Origin: JAFCUW01 sp049897565
GTDB lineage: Bacteria; Pseudomonadota; Gammaproteobacteria; Burkholderiales; Burkholderiaceae_D
Direction: 5' to 3'
NCBI RefSeq assembly: GCF_049897565.1
Contig: NZ_JAFCWM010000007.1
Span: 124,001-188,000 of the forward strand
DNA length: 64,000 nt
Below the pieces are notes generated by a model that was not told the DNA's origin, did not search any database, and worked only from the letters and a program-made list of their open reading frames with translations. Both the position numbers and the translations under genes were made by a program. This document shows positions 8,894 through 18,259 of the stretch, piece by piece (the stretch's first letter is position 1; every line of letters begins with the position of its first letter).

Positions 8894-9474
8894 GGGGGGT
8901 GTCGTTGCGCCAGGCGCTGTGGCACCGTCACGTCAACGCCGTCGCGCCCGTGCCCGCGATGCGCGCCTGGCTCGGCAGCGGCGGCTCGCTGACGGCGCGC
9001 CTGACCGCGCACAGCGGCGCGTTCCGCGTGCAGCGCCTGCACCAGCGCGTGGCGCTGTGCCTGGCCGACGAGGCGCGCGCGATCGGCATGGCGCGCCCGG
9101 GCCGCGTGTGGGAGCGCGAAGTGCTGCTGCGCTGCGACGGCAAGCCGGTGGTGTTTGCCCACACGGTGGTGCCGATGTCGGCAACCGCCACCGACTGGCC
9201 GCTGTTCGGCCGGCTCGGCGAGCGCTCGCTTGGCACGACCTTGTTTCGCGATCCGCTGGTGCGCCGCGGCGAGCTCGAATTTGCGCGTTTGCGCGGCGGC
9301 CATCCGCTGGTGCGCCGCGCCCGCGCCGCCCTGGGCGACGCCGCGTCCGACACTGTTTACTATGCGCGTCGCTGCCTGTACCGGCGCCATCAAGGCACGC
9401 TGCTGGTCACCGAAGTATTCTTGCCTGCGGTAATTGACCTGATTGCAGCGCCATCAACAACGAACCTGAACTGA
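8890..9474 (+). CDS. ubiC: Chorismate pyruvate-lyase
   Basis: UbiC removes pyruvate from chorismate to give 4-hydroxybenzoate, the first ubiquinone precursor. The roughly 194-residue protein includes WEREVLLRCDGKPVVFAHTVVP, LGTTLFRDPLVRRGELEFARL and a C-terminal RRCLYRRHQGTLLVTEVFLP. These match the Arg/Glu-rich ligand site of UbiC. A GTG at 8890 overlaps the preceding stop; a second GTG at 8899, preceded by GAGG, is an equally possible start. The next gene begins 3 bases after its stop. Confidence 0.9.
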   Translation: MRGVSLRQALWHRHVNAVAPVPAMRAWLGSGGSLTARLTAHSGAFRVQRLHQRVALCLADEARAIGMARPGRVWEREVLLRCDGKPVVFAHTVVPMSATATDWPLFGRLGERSLGTTLFRDPLVRRGELEFARLRGGHPLVRRARAALGDAASDTVYYARRCLYRRHQGTLLVTEVFLPAVIDLIAAPSTTNLN

Positions 9475-9477
9475 CTT

Positions 9478-11511
9478 ATGAATCTATTTTTTGAAGAATC
9501 CGGCGATTTCAAGGTCGGCACCGTGTTGTCGCAAGCTGGCGAGGCCTACCAGGTTGAAATGCCGAGCGGCAAACGCACCAAGGTCAAGGTCAAGGACGTG
9601 CTGCTGCAGTACGAAAAGCCGGGCCCGGCCGAATTGCTCGACGCGGCCAAGGCGATCGCCGCCGATGTCGACTTCGAATTCCTGTGGGAAGTGGCCGGCC
9701 AGGAAGAGTTCGGCTTTGCCGAGCTGGGCGCCGAATATTTCGGCCACGCGCCGCTGGCGCCGGAAGCGGCCGGCCTGGTGCTGGCGCTGCATGGCGCGCC
9801 GATCTATTTCTACAAAAAGGGGCGCGGGCGCTACAAGGCAGCGCCCGAGCAATCGCTGCGCGCGGCCCAGGCAGGCATCGAAAAGAAGCAGCAGCAGGGA
9901 CTGATCCAGGCCGGCTACGTCGAACAGATGAAGGCCGGGCGCCTGCCGGAGGCGCTGCAGCCACTGGTGCAGCAACTGCTGTTCAAGCCCGACAAGAACT
10001 CGATTGAATACAAGGCGCTGGAGGCGGCCTGCGACGAGCTGCACACGACGCCGCAGCGGCTGATGCTGACCACCGGCGGCATCAAGTCGCCGAAACAGCT
10101 GCACATGGGCCGCTTCCTGTTTGAAAACTTCCCGCGCGGCGCCGGCTTCGCCAGCGTGCCGGTGCCGGCCACGCCGAGCGGCTTGCCGGCCGCCGACGTC
10201 GCCGCGTTCTCGATCGACGACGTCACCACCACCGAAATCGACGATGCCTTTTCGGTCACGCTGCAAGACGACGGCATGCTGCGCGTCGGCATCCACATCG
10301 CCGCGCCGGCGCTGGCCGTGCGCCCGGACGATCCGGTCGACAAGATGGCGCGCGCGCGCATGTCGACCGTGTATATGCCGGGCGACAAGATCACCATGCT
10401 GCCCGACGAAGTGGTCGCGGCATTCACGTTGGCCGAGGGCAAGACCTGCCCGGCGCTGTCGCTGTACGCCACGCTCGACCCGGCCGACTGGTCCGTCGTG
10501 TCGACCGTCACGCGCGCCGAGATGGTGCCGATCAAGAGCAATCTGCGCCACAACGACCTCGACGAGCTGGTCAACGAGGAAACGCTCGCCAGCGGCGAGG
10601 GCAACTATCCCCACAAGGCCGAGATGGCGTTGCTGTGGAAGTGGGCGCTGCAGCTCGAAGCGGGGCGCATGGTCAAGCGCGAGGCGTTTGGCCTGAAGCC
10701 CGAGCAGAACAACCGCGTCGACTTCAATTTCTACGTCGATGACGACGTCGTCTCGGTGGTGCGCCGCAAGCGCGGCGCGCCGCTCGACAAGATCGTCGCC
10801 GAGCTGATGATCTTTGCCAACAGCACCTGGGGCAAGCTGATGCACGACAGCGGCGTGCCCGGCATCTACCGCTCGCAAGGCACCGGCGGCGGTGCCGGCT
10901 GGGCCGCCAAGCTGCAGGTGCGCATGGTCACGCATGCCGCACCGCACCAGGGCCTCGGCGTCGACCAGTACGCGTGGAGCACGTCGCCGTTGCGCCGCTA
11001 TACCGACCTGGTCAACCAGTGGCAGATCCTCGCCTGCGCCGAGCACGGCGTGACGGCGCCGCTGGTGGCCCCGTTCAAGCCGCGCGACGCCAACCTGTTT
11101 GCCATCGTCTCCGCCTTCGACGCGGCGTACGCGGCCTACAACGAGCATCAGCAGAACATGGAACGCTACTGGTGCCTGCGCTGGCTCGGCCAGCAGGAAG
11201 CGCGCCAGGTCGCGGCCGTCGTGCTCAAGGACGAGGTGCTGCGCCTGGTCGACATTCCGCTGATCGTGCGCCTGCCGGGCATGCCGCAGGTGGCGCGCGG
11301 CGCCCAGGTCAAGCTCGACATCCTGCGCTGGGACGACGTCGACCTGACGATCGAAGCGCGGCTGCTGGAAATCCCGGTCGCTGCCGAGATTCCCGCCGAT
11401 GCCGAGCTCGACTACGGCGAAGCAGAAGACAGCGGCCAGGCCGCCGCCGCCGAAGCGGTCGAAGCCGAAGGCATCGTCGCGGTCGTCACGCCCGAGCCCG
11501 AGGCAGGCTGA
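9478..11511 (+). CDS. RNB-domain ribonuclease (RNase II/R family)
   Basis: This is a 3'-5' exoribonuclease-like protein of 677 residues. After an N-terminal KOW/S1-like segment (VGTVLSQAGEAYQVEMPSG) and a helical linker, the RNB domain starts near residue 240. It has the metal-binding signature FSIDDVTTTEIDDAFSV, followed by GIHIAAPALAV and MPGDKITMLPDEV. The RNA-binding region includes GIYRSQGTGGG and STSPLRRYTDLVNQWQI. The C-terminus is acidic and Ala-rich. The four aspartates expected for catalysis appear present. It is shorter than RNase R, so it is probably a standalone RNB enzyme. Confidence 0.9.
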   Translation: MNLFFEESGDFKVGTVLSQAGEAYQVEMPSGKRTKVKVKDVLLQYEKPGPAELLDAAKAIAADVDFEFLWEVAGQEEFGFAELGAEYFGHAPLAPEAAGLVLALHGAPIYFYKKGRGRYKAAPEQSLRAAQAGIEKKQQQGLIQAGYVEQMKAGRLPEALQPLVQQLLFKPDKNSIEYKALEAACDELHTTPQRLMLTTGGIKSPKQLHMGRFLFENFPRGAGFASVPVPATPSGLPAADVAAFSIDDVTTTEIDDAFSVTLQDDGMLRVGIHIAAPALAVRPDDPVDKMARARMSTVYMPGDKITMLPDEVVAAFTLAEGKTCPALSLYATLDPADWSVVSTVTRAEMVPIKSNLRHNDLDELVNEETLASGEGNYPHKAEMALLWKWALQLEAGRMVKREAFGLKPEQNNRVDFNFYVDDDVVSVVRRKRGAPLDKIVAELMIFANSTWGKLMHDSGVPGIYRSQGTGGGAGWAAKLQVRMVTHAAPHQGLGVDQYAWSTSPLRRYTDLVNQWQILACAEHGVTAPLVAPFKPRDANLFAIVSAFDAAYAAYNEHQQNMERYWCLRWLGQQEARQVAAVVLKDEVLRLVDIPLIVRLPGMPQVARGAQVKLDILRWDDVDLTIEARLLEIPVAAEIPADAELDYGEAEDSGQAAAAEAVEAEGIVAVVTPEPEAG

Positions 11512-11625
11512 CCCCAGCGTCTGTACTTGCTGGGCGACAAAATGTCCGAATGTCGGCACTGACCCCGGGGGGACGGGTTAGAATTCAACATTCTGTAGTT
11601 CAATAGATTCGAAGCCCGGTACCGC

Positions 11626-12510
11626 GTGAAGTCTTTACTAGAAAACCGTTCCATGGTCATCGCCATCGCCTTCTCGGTGCTGGCGCACGCGTCACTGCTC
11701 GCTGTGCGGTTCGTCGCGCCCGATGCCTTCAAGCTGCAACCGGCCGACCCCGGCCTCGAGGTGATCCTGGTCAACGCCAAGCACGCCAAGCGGCCGATCA
11801 AGGCCGACGCCATCGCCCAGGCCAACCTCGACGGCGGCGGCCAGGCCGATGCCGGCCGCTCGAAGTCGCCCCTGCCCGACATGCGCAAGAGCGAGGACGG
11901 CGACAGCCTGAAGGCGATGCAGAAGAAAATCGCCGAATACGAGGCGGTGCAGCAGAACCTGCTCACGCGCGCGCGCAACACCAATTACCGGGCGCCGCCG
12001 GTCACCGAAAAGGACAAGCCGGATCCGGCCCGCAGCGGCAACGACCTGCTCGAGTCGAGCAAGGCGATCGCCCGCGCCACCGCCGAAATCAGCACCATCA
12101 TCGACGAACAGAACAAGCGCCCGAAAAAGACCTTCATCTCGCCGAGCACCCAGGAAGTCGGCTACGCCATGTATTACAAGGCGATGCAAAAGCGCGTCGA
12201 GGAAATCGGCACGCTGAACTTCCCGCAGGTGAACGGCCGCAAGCTGTACGGCGAACTGATTTTGGAGATTCCAGTTTTTCAAGACGGCACCATCTACGTG
12301 AAGGATGGCGGCGTCATGGTCAAGAAGAGCTCCGGCAATCCGGCACTCGACAAGGCAGCGCTCGCCATCGTGCGGCGCTCGGCGCCGTTTGGCAAGTTCC
12401 CGCCAAACATGCTCTCGTCCGACAAGGATGACGTATGGATCGTCATCACGCGCTTCAACTTCACCCGCGAAGAAGTGCTGCGATCGACCAATGTCGGAGC
12501 GGCGCAGTGA
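11626..12510 (+). CDS. TonB-like energy transducer with C-terminal TonB domain
   Basis: The 294-residue protein has an N-terminal membrane anchor (MVIAIAFSVLAHASLLAVRF), including the TonB-type histidine in the membrane helix. A charged periplasmic linker with coiled-coil tendency (MQKKIAEYEAVQQNLL) follows. The C-terminal TonB fold contains YGELILEIPVFQDGTI and GNPALDKAALAIVRRSAPFGKFP. A GTG at 11626 is the likely start, though an ATG at 11653 would also retain the anchor. No exbB or exbD is nearby, so it presumably uses partners encoded elsewhere or acts as a structural TonB-like protein. Its stop overlaps aroE by 4 bases. Confidence 0.88.
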   Translation: MKSLLENRSMVIAIAFSVLAHASLLAVRFVAPDAFKLQPADPGLEVILVNAKHAKRPIKADAIAQANLDGGGQADAGRSKSPLPDMRKSEDGDSLKAMQKKIAEYEAVQQNLLTRARNTNYRAPPVTEKDKPDPARSGNDLLESSKAIARATAEISTIIDEQNKRPKKTFISPSTQEVGYAMYYKAMQKRVEEIGTLNFPQVNGRKLYGELILEIPVFQDGTIYVKDGGVMVKKSSGNPALDKAALAIVRRSAPFGKFPPNMLSSDKDDVWIVITRFNFTREEVLRSTNVGAAQ

Positions 12511-13319
12511 GCGACCGCTATTGTCTGATCGGCAACCCGGTGGCGCACAGCAGGTCGCCGGCCATCCACGCCGAGTTTGCCCGCCAGACCGGCCAGCAGC
12601 TTTGCTACCAAACCTGCCTGGCCCCGCTCGACGCTTTCGCCGCCACCGTGCGCGCGCTGCTTGACGCCGGCTATCGCGGCGCCAACGTGACGCTGCCGTT
12701 CAAGCTCGAAGCGGCCGACCTTGCCGATACGCTCAGCGCGCGGGCGCGCGCCGCCGGCGCCGTCAACACGCTCAGCTTCACCGATGCCGGCATCGCCGGC
12801 GACAACACCGACGGCGCCGGCATGGTCAACGACATCTTGTGCAATGCCGGCTTCGCCATCGGGGGCGCGCGCGTGCTGCTGCTCGGCGCCGGCGGCGCCG
12901 CCCGCGGCGCGATCCTGCCGCTGCTCGAACAGCGCCCGGCGCAGCTCGTCATCGCCAACCGCACCGTCGCCACTGCCGAGCATCTCGCCGCCACCTTCGG
13001 CGGCCACGGCGTGCCGGTGTCGGCAGCCGCTTTCACTGCCGTCGATGGCCGCTTCGACATCGTCGTCAACGCCACGTCGGCCAGCCTGGCCGGCGCCTTG
13101 CCGCCGCTGCCGCCGGCCTCGTTCGGCGCCGGCACGCTGGCGCTCGACATGATGTACGCGGCCGAGCCGACCCCGTTCATGCGCTTCGCCGGCGACCTCG
13201 GCGCCACCGCGCGCGACGGCCTCGGCATGCTGGTCGAACAGGCCGCCGAAGCGTTTTTCGTCTGGCGCGGGGTACGCCCCGACACTTCAGCCTTGCTCGC
13301 CGCGCTGCGCGCGGCATGA
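12507..13319 (+). CDS. aroE: Shikimate dehydrogenase (NADP+)
   Basis: AroE reduces 3-dehydroshikimate to shikimate. The 270-residue protein carries the substrate motif NPVAHSRSPAIHAEFA and YRGANVTLPFKLEA with the catalytic lysine. It also has GDNTDGAGMV with the aspartate, and the NADP loop LLLGAGGAARGAILPL followed by ANRTVATA. It starts with GTG at 12507 (GTGA overlap with the TonB-like gene) and itself overlaps mtgA by 4 bases. Confidence 0.97.
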   Translation: MSDRYCLIGNPVAHSRSPAIHAEFARQTGQQLCYQTCLAPLDAFAATVRALLDAGYRGANVTLPFKLEAADLADTLSARARAAGAVNTLSFTDAGIAGDNTDGAGMVNDILCNAGFAIGGARVLLLGAGGAARGAILPLLEQRPAQLVIANRTVATAEHLAATFGGHGVPVSAAAFTAVDGRFDIVVNATSASLAGALPPLPPASFGAGTLALDMMYAAEPTPFMRFAGDLGATARDGLGMLVEQAAEAFFVWRGVRPDTSALLAALRAA

Positions 13320-14020
13320 CGCGCGCCCGCAAAGGCCGCGGATGGCTCAAGTGGATCGTGCTCGGCCCGGTCCTGCTGGTGCTGCTGGTGCAGCTGTATT
13401 TTTTCGCGCAGATCTGCTGGTGGACCCGCTTCAATCCGTCGATGACGAGCTTCATGTCGGCGCAACTCGATGCTCTGCGCGAAAAGAATCCGAAAGCCGC
13501 GCTGGAGCACAAATGGGTGCCGTACGGCGCCATCTCCGCCAACCTCAAGCGCGCGGTGATCGCGTCCGAAGACGCCAACTTCATCGTCCACGACGGCGTC
13601 GACTGGCTGGCGCTGGAAAAAGCCTACGCCAGGAATAACCAGAAGCAGAAGGTGGTCGGCGGCGGATCTACCATCACCCAGCAGTTGGCCAAGAACCTGT
13701 TCCTGTCCGGTTCGCGCAGCTACCTGCGCAAGGCTCAGGAGATGGTCATCGCGTTCATGCTCGAAACGGTCATGCGCAAGGAGCGCATTCTCGAGATCTA
13801 CCTCAACGTGGTGGAGTTTGGCCGCGGCGTGTTCGGCGCCGAGGCGGCCGCGCGCCACTACTACGGCGTGCCGGCAGCCAGCCTGTCGGCGGCGCAGGCG
13901 GCGCGGCTGGCCGTGATGCTGCCCAATCCGCGCTATTACGACCGCCACCGCGACACCAATTACCTGTCGCGCCGCACCACCCTGATCATGCTGCGGATGA
14001 ATTCGGCCGAGCTGCCATAA
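13316..14020 (+). CDS. mtgA: Monofunctional peptidoglycan glycosyltransferase
   Basis: MtgA polymerises lipid II glycan strands at the inner membrane. The 234-residue protein has one N-terminal helix (WIVLGPVLLVLLVQLYFFAQI). The GT51 signatures are ASEDANFIVHDGVDW (catalytic Glu), GGGSTITQQLAKNLFL, KAQEMVIAFMLE, RILEIYLNVVEFGRGVFG and LAVMLPNPRYY. The length is typical. The aroE-mtgA pairing recurs in betaproteobacteria. Confidence 0.97.
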   Translation: MTRARKGRGWLKWIVLGPVLLVLLVQLYFFAQICWWTRFNPSMTSFMSAQLDALREKNPKAALEHKWVPYGAISANLKRAVIASEDANFIVHDGVDWLALEKAYARNNQKQKVVGGGSTITQQLAKNLFLSGSRSYLRKAQEMVIAFMLETVMRKERILEIYLNVVEFGRGVFGAEAAARHYYGVPAASLSAAQAARLAVMLPNPRYYDRHRDTNYLSRRTTLIMLRMNSAELP

Positions 14021-14034
14021 AAGGAAAAACAACG

Positions 14035-14445
14035 ATGTACAAGCGCCAACGCGGTGAACTGAATCTGGTGTGGGTAGCCATTGCGTCGGCCGTCGTGGCG
14101 GCGGTGGCGATGGCGGCGATCTGGTCGATGCGCCATGAACGCAACCTGTTCGCCGAGGGCGTCGCCGCGGTGACCGGCGCCGCCCCGGCGCGCCAGGCCG
14201 CCGGCGCCATCGACGCTGCCCGCCAGTCGGTTGCCGGCACGCCTTCCGGCGCCATGCGCAAGTGCGTCATCGACGGCAAGACCGTCGTCTCCAACACCGA
14301 TTGCCTCGACACCAACAAGACCAGCAAGACGATCCGCATCACCGACACGCGCGGCTTCGAGGCGCCGAAAGTGCCGGTCAAGGAAGCCGTGGCGCCGACG
14401 TCGGACCCGGCGACCGACAAAATCATCGAAAAACAGTTGCGCTAA
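14035..14445 (+). CDS. Small membrane-anchored protein with DUF4124-like Cys pair
   Basis: The protein has 136 residues: MYKRQRGELNLVWVAI, then one hydrophobic helix (residues 12-30) and an Ala-rich stretch. A short motif MRKCVIDGKTVVSNTDCLDTN follows, then a Lys/Pro-rich tail. The paired cysteines around V(I)DGKTVVSN resemble the DUF4124 pattern of short periplasmic proteins, but the match is too short to be firm. It follows mtgA by 14 bases and precedes corA by about 80 bases. Function unknown. Confidence 0.75.
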   Translation: MYKRQRGELNLVWVAIASAVVAAVAMAAIWSMRHERNLFAEGVAAVTGAAPARQAAGAIDAARQSVAGTPSGAMRKCVIDGKTVVSNTDCLDTNKTSKTIRITDTRGFEAPKVPVKEAVAPTSDPATDKIIEKQLR

Positions 14446-14526
14446 GGGGAAATTGTTGTTTCCGGGTGACGTAGACATATGCTTGCGGGTACACTTGCGC
14501 TGTTTTGAATCTGGCCGAGAACTCGC

Positions 14527-15495
14527 ATGATCAATGTATTTGTCTTACAGAATGGCCGGCTCAACCAGGTTCCCATCGACTCGCGCGAGGATCTCGAGAA
14601 TGTCGAGCCGGTCTGGGTCGACCTGACCGATCCCAACGAGGACGAGCGCGCCTGGGTCAAGACCATCTATGGCGTGATCCTGCCGGGCGAAGACGAGGTC
14701 AAGGACATCGAGGCGTCGGCCCGCTATTACGAAGCGGAGAACGGCGACCTGCACCTGCGCACCGACTTTCTGCTCGAAGAGGACGACGGCCCGTCGCGCG
14801 TCGTCACCGTCGCCTTCATCCTGGCGCGCAAGATGCTGTTCTCGGTCCACACCGACGACCTGCCGGTGTTTCGCCTGGTGCGCATGCGCGCCCGTTCGCG
14901 GCCCGGCTCGATCGAAGACTACATGGACGTGCTGCTCGACCTGTACGCCACCGACGCCGAGTATTCGGCCGATGCGCTCGAAGGCATCTACCAGAACCTC
15001 GAAGAAGTGTCCGGACGCGTGCTGCAGGAAGAATTCACCGACCAGGACGCGGCCGCGGCGCTGAACTCGATCGCCCACGAGGAAGACTTGAACGGGCGGA
15101 TTCGCCGCAACATGATGGACACGCGCCGCGCCGTCAGCTTCCTGATGCGCGGGCGCCTGCTCAATGCCGAACAGTTCGAAGAGGCGCGCCAGATCCTGCG
15201 CGACATCGAGTCGCTCGACGGCCACACCTCGTTCCTGTTCGACAAAATCAACTTCCTGATGGATGCGACCGTCGGTTTCATCAACATCAACCAGAACAAG
15301 ATCATCAAGATCTTCTCGGTCGCCTCGGTGGCGTTCCTGCCGCCGACGCTGATCGCCAGCATCTACGGCATGAACTTCAAACGCTGGTTCCCGGAGCTGG
15401 ACTGGGCGCTTGGCTACCCGTTCGCGCTGGCGCTGATGCTCACCAGCGCGATCGCCCCGTTCTGGTACTTCCGCCGCCGCGGCTGGCTCAAATAA
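14527..15495 (+). CDS. corA: CorA-family magnesium/cobalt transporter
   Basis: This 322-residue divalent-cation channel has a large acidic cytoplasmic N-domain (residues 1-255). Two C-terminal membrane helices carry the selectivity motif YGMNFK (YGMN) at the end of TM1. The sequence ends FWYFRRRGWLK, a typical Lys/Arg-rich tail. It starts with ATG at 14527 and converges with the Nramp-like gene across only 12 bases, so the two messages may overlap at their 3' ends. Confidence 0.95.
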   Translation: MINVFVLQNGRLNQVPIDSREDLENVEPVWVDLTDPNEDERAWVKTIYGVILPGEDEVKDIEASARYYEAENGDLHLRTDFLLEEDDGPSRVVTVAFILARKMLFSVHTDDLPVFRLVRMRARSRPGSIEDYMDVLLDLYATDAEYSADALEGIYQNLEEVSGRVLQEEFTDQDAAAALNSIAHEEDLNGRIRRNMMDTRRAVSFLMRGRLLNAEQFEEARQILRDIESLDGHTSFLFDKINFLMDATVGFININQNKIIKIFSVASVAFLPPTLIASIYGMNFKRWFPELDWALGYPFALALMLTSAIAPFWYFRRRGWLK

Positions 15496-15507
15496 CGGTG
15501 GGGTCGG

Positions 15508-16779
15508 CTACATCGTAGCGAACATCGCCACCACCGCCGCCAGCATCACCGCCACGCCAAACCAGCCGATTACCGTATGACGGCGCGACAGCGTGAACTG
15601 CCCCATGATTTTACGGTTGTGCGCCAGCAGCATCATCACTGCCATGATCGGCACCGCGATCACGCCGTTGATCTGGGCCGACATTACCAGTGCCTTGATC
15701 GGATCGATCGGCGCAAAATTGAGCAGCATGCCGCCAATCGTCGCTAGCGCAATGATGCCGTAAAACTCCTGCGCTTCGAGCGCCTTCAGGTCCAGCCCGT
15801 TTTTCCACTTGAAGCTTTCGGTCACCGCGTAGGCGGCCGACCCGGCCAGCACCGGCACGGCCAACAGGCCCGTGCCGATGATGCCCAGCCCGAACAGCAG
15901 GAAAGCGAATTCGCCGGCCACCGGGCGCAGCGCCTCGGCCGCCTGCGCAGAGGTCTGGATCGACGTGATACCGTGCGCGCCGAGCGTGGCAGCGGTAGTG
16001 AGGATGATGAAGTAGGCCACCAGGTTCGAAAAACCCATGCCGATGAAGGTGTCTGTCTTGATGCGCCCCAGTTCGACCGGCGCGTCCTTTGGCTGCTTGC
16101 GTAGCGACCTGGCGTTGCCGTGGGCGCGGATCTCTTCGACTTCCTGCGACGCCTGCCAGAAGAACAGGTAGGGCGAAATGGTGGTGCCGAAGATCGCCAC
16201 TATCAGCGCCACCGACTCCTTGGTGAACGTGAAGTGGGGCCATACGGTGCGCTGCGCAATCTCTAGCCACGGCAACTTGACCGCGAACGCCGTGCCCACA
16301 TACGCCAGCAGGCCGAGGGTCAGCCACTTCAGGTAGCGGACGTACGTGGAATACGGCAGGATCACTTGCAGCGACAGGCACAACACGCCGAAGCCGAACG
16401 AATACAGGTGCGCCGAGCCGAAGCCCGTTACCAGCCGCGCCGCTTCGCCCATCGCGGCGATGTCGGCGGCGATGTTGATCACGTTCGCCACCAGCAGCAG
16501 GATGACGATCGTGTACAGCAGCCACGGTGAGTACGCGCGACGGATGTTGGCCGCCAGCCCGCGACCGGTGACCCGGCCGATGCGCGCCGACACGAGCTGG
16601 ATGCCGACCATGACCGGATAGGTCAGCACCAGGGTCCACAGTGTGTTGTAGCCGAATTGGGCGCCGGCCTGCGAATAGGTGGCGATGCCAGATGGGTCGT
16701 CGTCGGCTGCGCCGGTGACCAGGCCCGGGCCAAGGGCCTTGAGGGTGGCGTTCTCTTTCAGGCGGCGGATGAGGTTCAT
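15508..16779 (-). CDS. Nramp-like divalent metal transporter, non-canonical metal site
   Basis: The 423-residue protein has about 11 hydrophobic helices and belongs to the NRAMP/SLC11 superfamily. The TM1 region reads GPGLVTGAADDDPSGIATYSQ, so the canonical DPGN is DPSG. The TM6 region reads IFGTTISPYLFFWQ, where canonical family members have Met-Pro-His. The unwound-helix metal ligands (Asn in TM1, Met in TM6) are therefore replaced. This suggests a cation preference different from Mn/Fe; the substrate is not established here. It faces corA tail to tail. Confidence 0.88.
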   Translation of the reverse strand: MNLIRRLKENATLKALGPGLVTGAADDDPSGIATYSQAGAQFGYNTLWTLVLTYPVMVGIQLVSARIGRVTGRGLAANIRRAYSPWLLYTIVILLLVANVINIAADIAAMGEAARLVTGFGSAHLYSFGFGVLCLSLQVILPYSTYVRYLKWLTLGLLAYVGTAFAVKLPWLEIAQRTVWPHFTFTKESVALIVAIFGTTISPYLFFWQASQEVEEIRAHGNARSLRKQPKDAPVELGRIKTDTFIGMGFSNLVAYFIILTTAATLGAHGITSIQTSAQAAEALRPVAGEFAFLLFGLGIIGTGLLAVPVLAGSAAYAVTESFKWKNGLDLKALEAQEFYGIIALATIGGMLLNFAPIDPIKALVMSAQINGVIAVPIMAVMMLLAHNRKIMGQFTLSRRHTVIGWFGVAVMLAAVVAMFATM

Positions 16780-16928
16780 TGGCTGGCTCGCGCAAATGCG
16801 GCGCGCGCCAGCCAATGGTGGGCTATCGCGCCGTCAGGGTGATCGGTATGTGGATGTTCATGTCGACGCGAAGTCTAGCATGGCGCACGTCTGGTCGACG
16901 AAGGCCATGCGTCCCTTTAAGCCCCGCT

Positions 16929-18224
16929 TCAGGCAAGGCGGGCGAACACGCGGCGCGCGGCGTCCAAGGTCTCCTCGATCACCCCATCGTCGTGCATCGC
17001 CGAGACAAACCCCGCCTCGAACGCCGCCGGCGCAAAATACACGCCTTCCTCGAGCATCCCGTGGAAAAACGCATTGAAGCGCGACTTATCGCCCGCCATC
17101 ATCTGCCCGTAACTGGCCGGCACGTTGTGGCTGAAGTACATGCCGAACATGCCGCCGACCGAATCGGCGCAGAACGTGACGCCGGCTTCCTTCGCCGCCG
17201 CCGACAACCCCGCCACCAGCTTGGCCGTCTGGCGCGATAACTTCTCATAGAACCCTGGCTGCTGCACCAGCGCCAGCGTCGCCATGCCGGCCGCCACCGC
17301 CACCGGGTTGCCCGACAAGGTGCCGGCCTGGTAGACCGCGCCGATCGGCGCCATGTTGTGCATCAGCTGGGCGCTGCCGCCGAAGGCCGCCACCGGCATG
17401 CCGCCGCCGATTACCTTGCCCAGCGCCGTCAGGTCCGGCGTGATGCCATACAGTTCCTGGGCGCCGCCCAGGCCGACGCGGAAACCGCACATCACTTCGT
17501 CGAAAATGAGCACCGCGCCATGCTCGGTGCACAGCTTTCGCATCGCGCCGAGGAACTCGGGCGTGGCGCGGATCAGGTTCATGTTGCCCGCCACCGGCTC
17601 GACGATGACGCAGGCAATCGTCTCGCCCATCGATTCGAACGCGTCTTCCAGCTGCGCGACGTTGTTATAGTCAAGCACCAGCGTGTGCTTGACGAAGTCC
17701 TCCGGCACGCCGGCCGACGTCGGATTGCCGAACGTGAGCAGGCCGCTGCCGGCTTTGACCAGCAGCGAATCGGCGTGACCGTGGTAGCAGCCCTCGAACT
17801 TGACGATCTTGTCGCGCCCGGTGGCGCCGCGCGCCAGGCGCAGCGCGCTCATGGTCGCTTCGGTCCCGGACGACACCAGCCGCAGCTGCTCGATCGACGG
17901 CACCAGCTTGCAGATTTCTTCCGCCATTTCGATTTCGCCCAGCGTCGGCGCGCCGAACGACAGGCCGCGCGCGGCCGCGTCCTGCACCGCCTTGACTACC
18001 TGCGGGTGGGCGTGGCCGACGATCGCCGGACCCCACGAGCCGATGTAGTCGATGTAGCGCTTGCCGTCGGCGTCCCAGAAGTACGGGCCTTCCGCGCGCG
18101 TGATGAAGCGCGGCGTGCCGCCGACCGATTTGAAGGCGCGCACGGGCGAATTGACGCCGCCCGGGGTGGTCAGCTGCGCGCGCTCGAACAGGATGTCGTT
18201 TTGGGAAGTGGAAGCAGTAGTCAT
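16929..18224 (-). CDS. hemL: Glutamate-1-semialdehyde 2,1-aminomutase
   Basis: HemL makes 5-aminolevulinate for haem synthesis by a PLP-dependent intramolecular amino shift. The 431-residue protein starts near LFERAQLTTPGGVNSPVRAF. It has EGCYHGHADSLLVKAGSG, LIFDEVMCGFRVGLGGAQ and the PLP-lysine motif ALGKVIGGGMPVAAFGG. The length matches the family (about 427). It lies 35 bases downstream of the ThiD-like gene stop, on the same strand. Confidence 0.97.
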   Translation of the reverse strand: MTTASTSQNDILFERAQLTTPGGVNSPVRAFKSVGGTPRFITRAEGPYFWDADGKRYIDYIGSWGPAIVGHAHPQVVKAVQDAAARGLSFGAPTLGEIEMAEEICKLVPSIEQLRLVSSGTEATMSALRLARGATGRDKIVKFEGCYHGHADSLLVKAGSGLLTFGNPTSAGVPEDFVKHTLVLDYNNVAQLEDAFESMGETIACVIVEPVAGNMNLIRATPEFLGAMRKLCTEHGAVLIFDEVMCGFRVGLGGAQELYGITPDLTALGKVIGGGMPVAAFGGSAQLMHNMAPIGAVYQAGTLSGNPVAVAAGMATLALVQQPGFYEKLSRQTAKLVAGLSAAAKEAGVTFCADSVGGMFGMYFSHNVPASYGQMMAGDKSRFNAFFHGMLEEGVYFAPAAFEAGFVSAMHDDGVIEETLDAARRVFARLA

Positions 18225-18259
18225 GGTTGAACGATTCAAGCGTGAGAAAAAAGTGGGGC

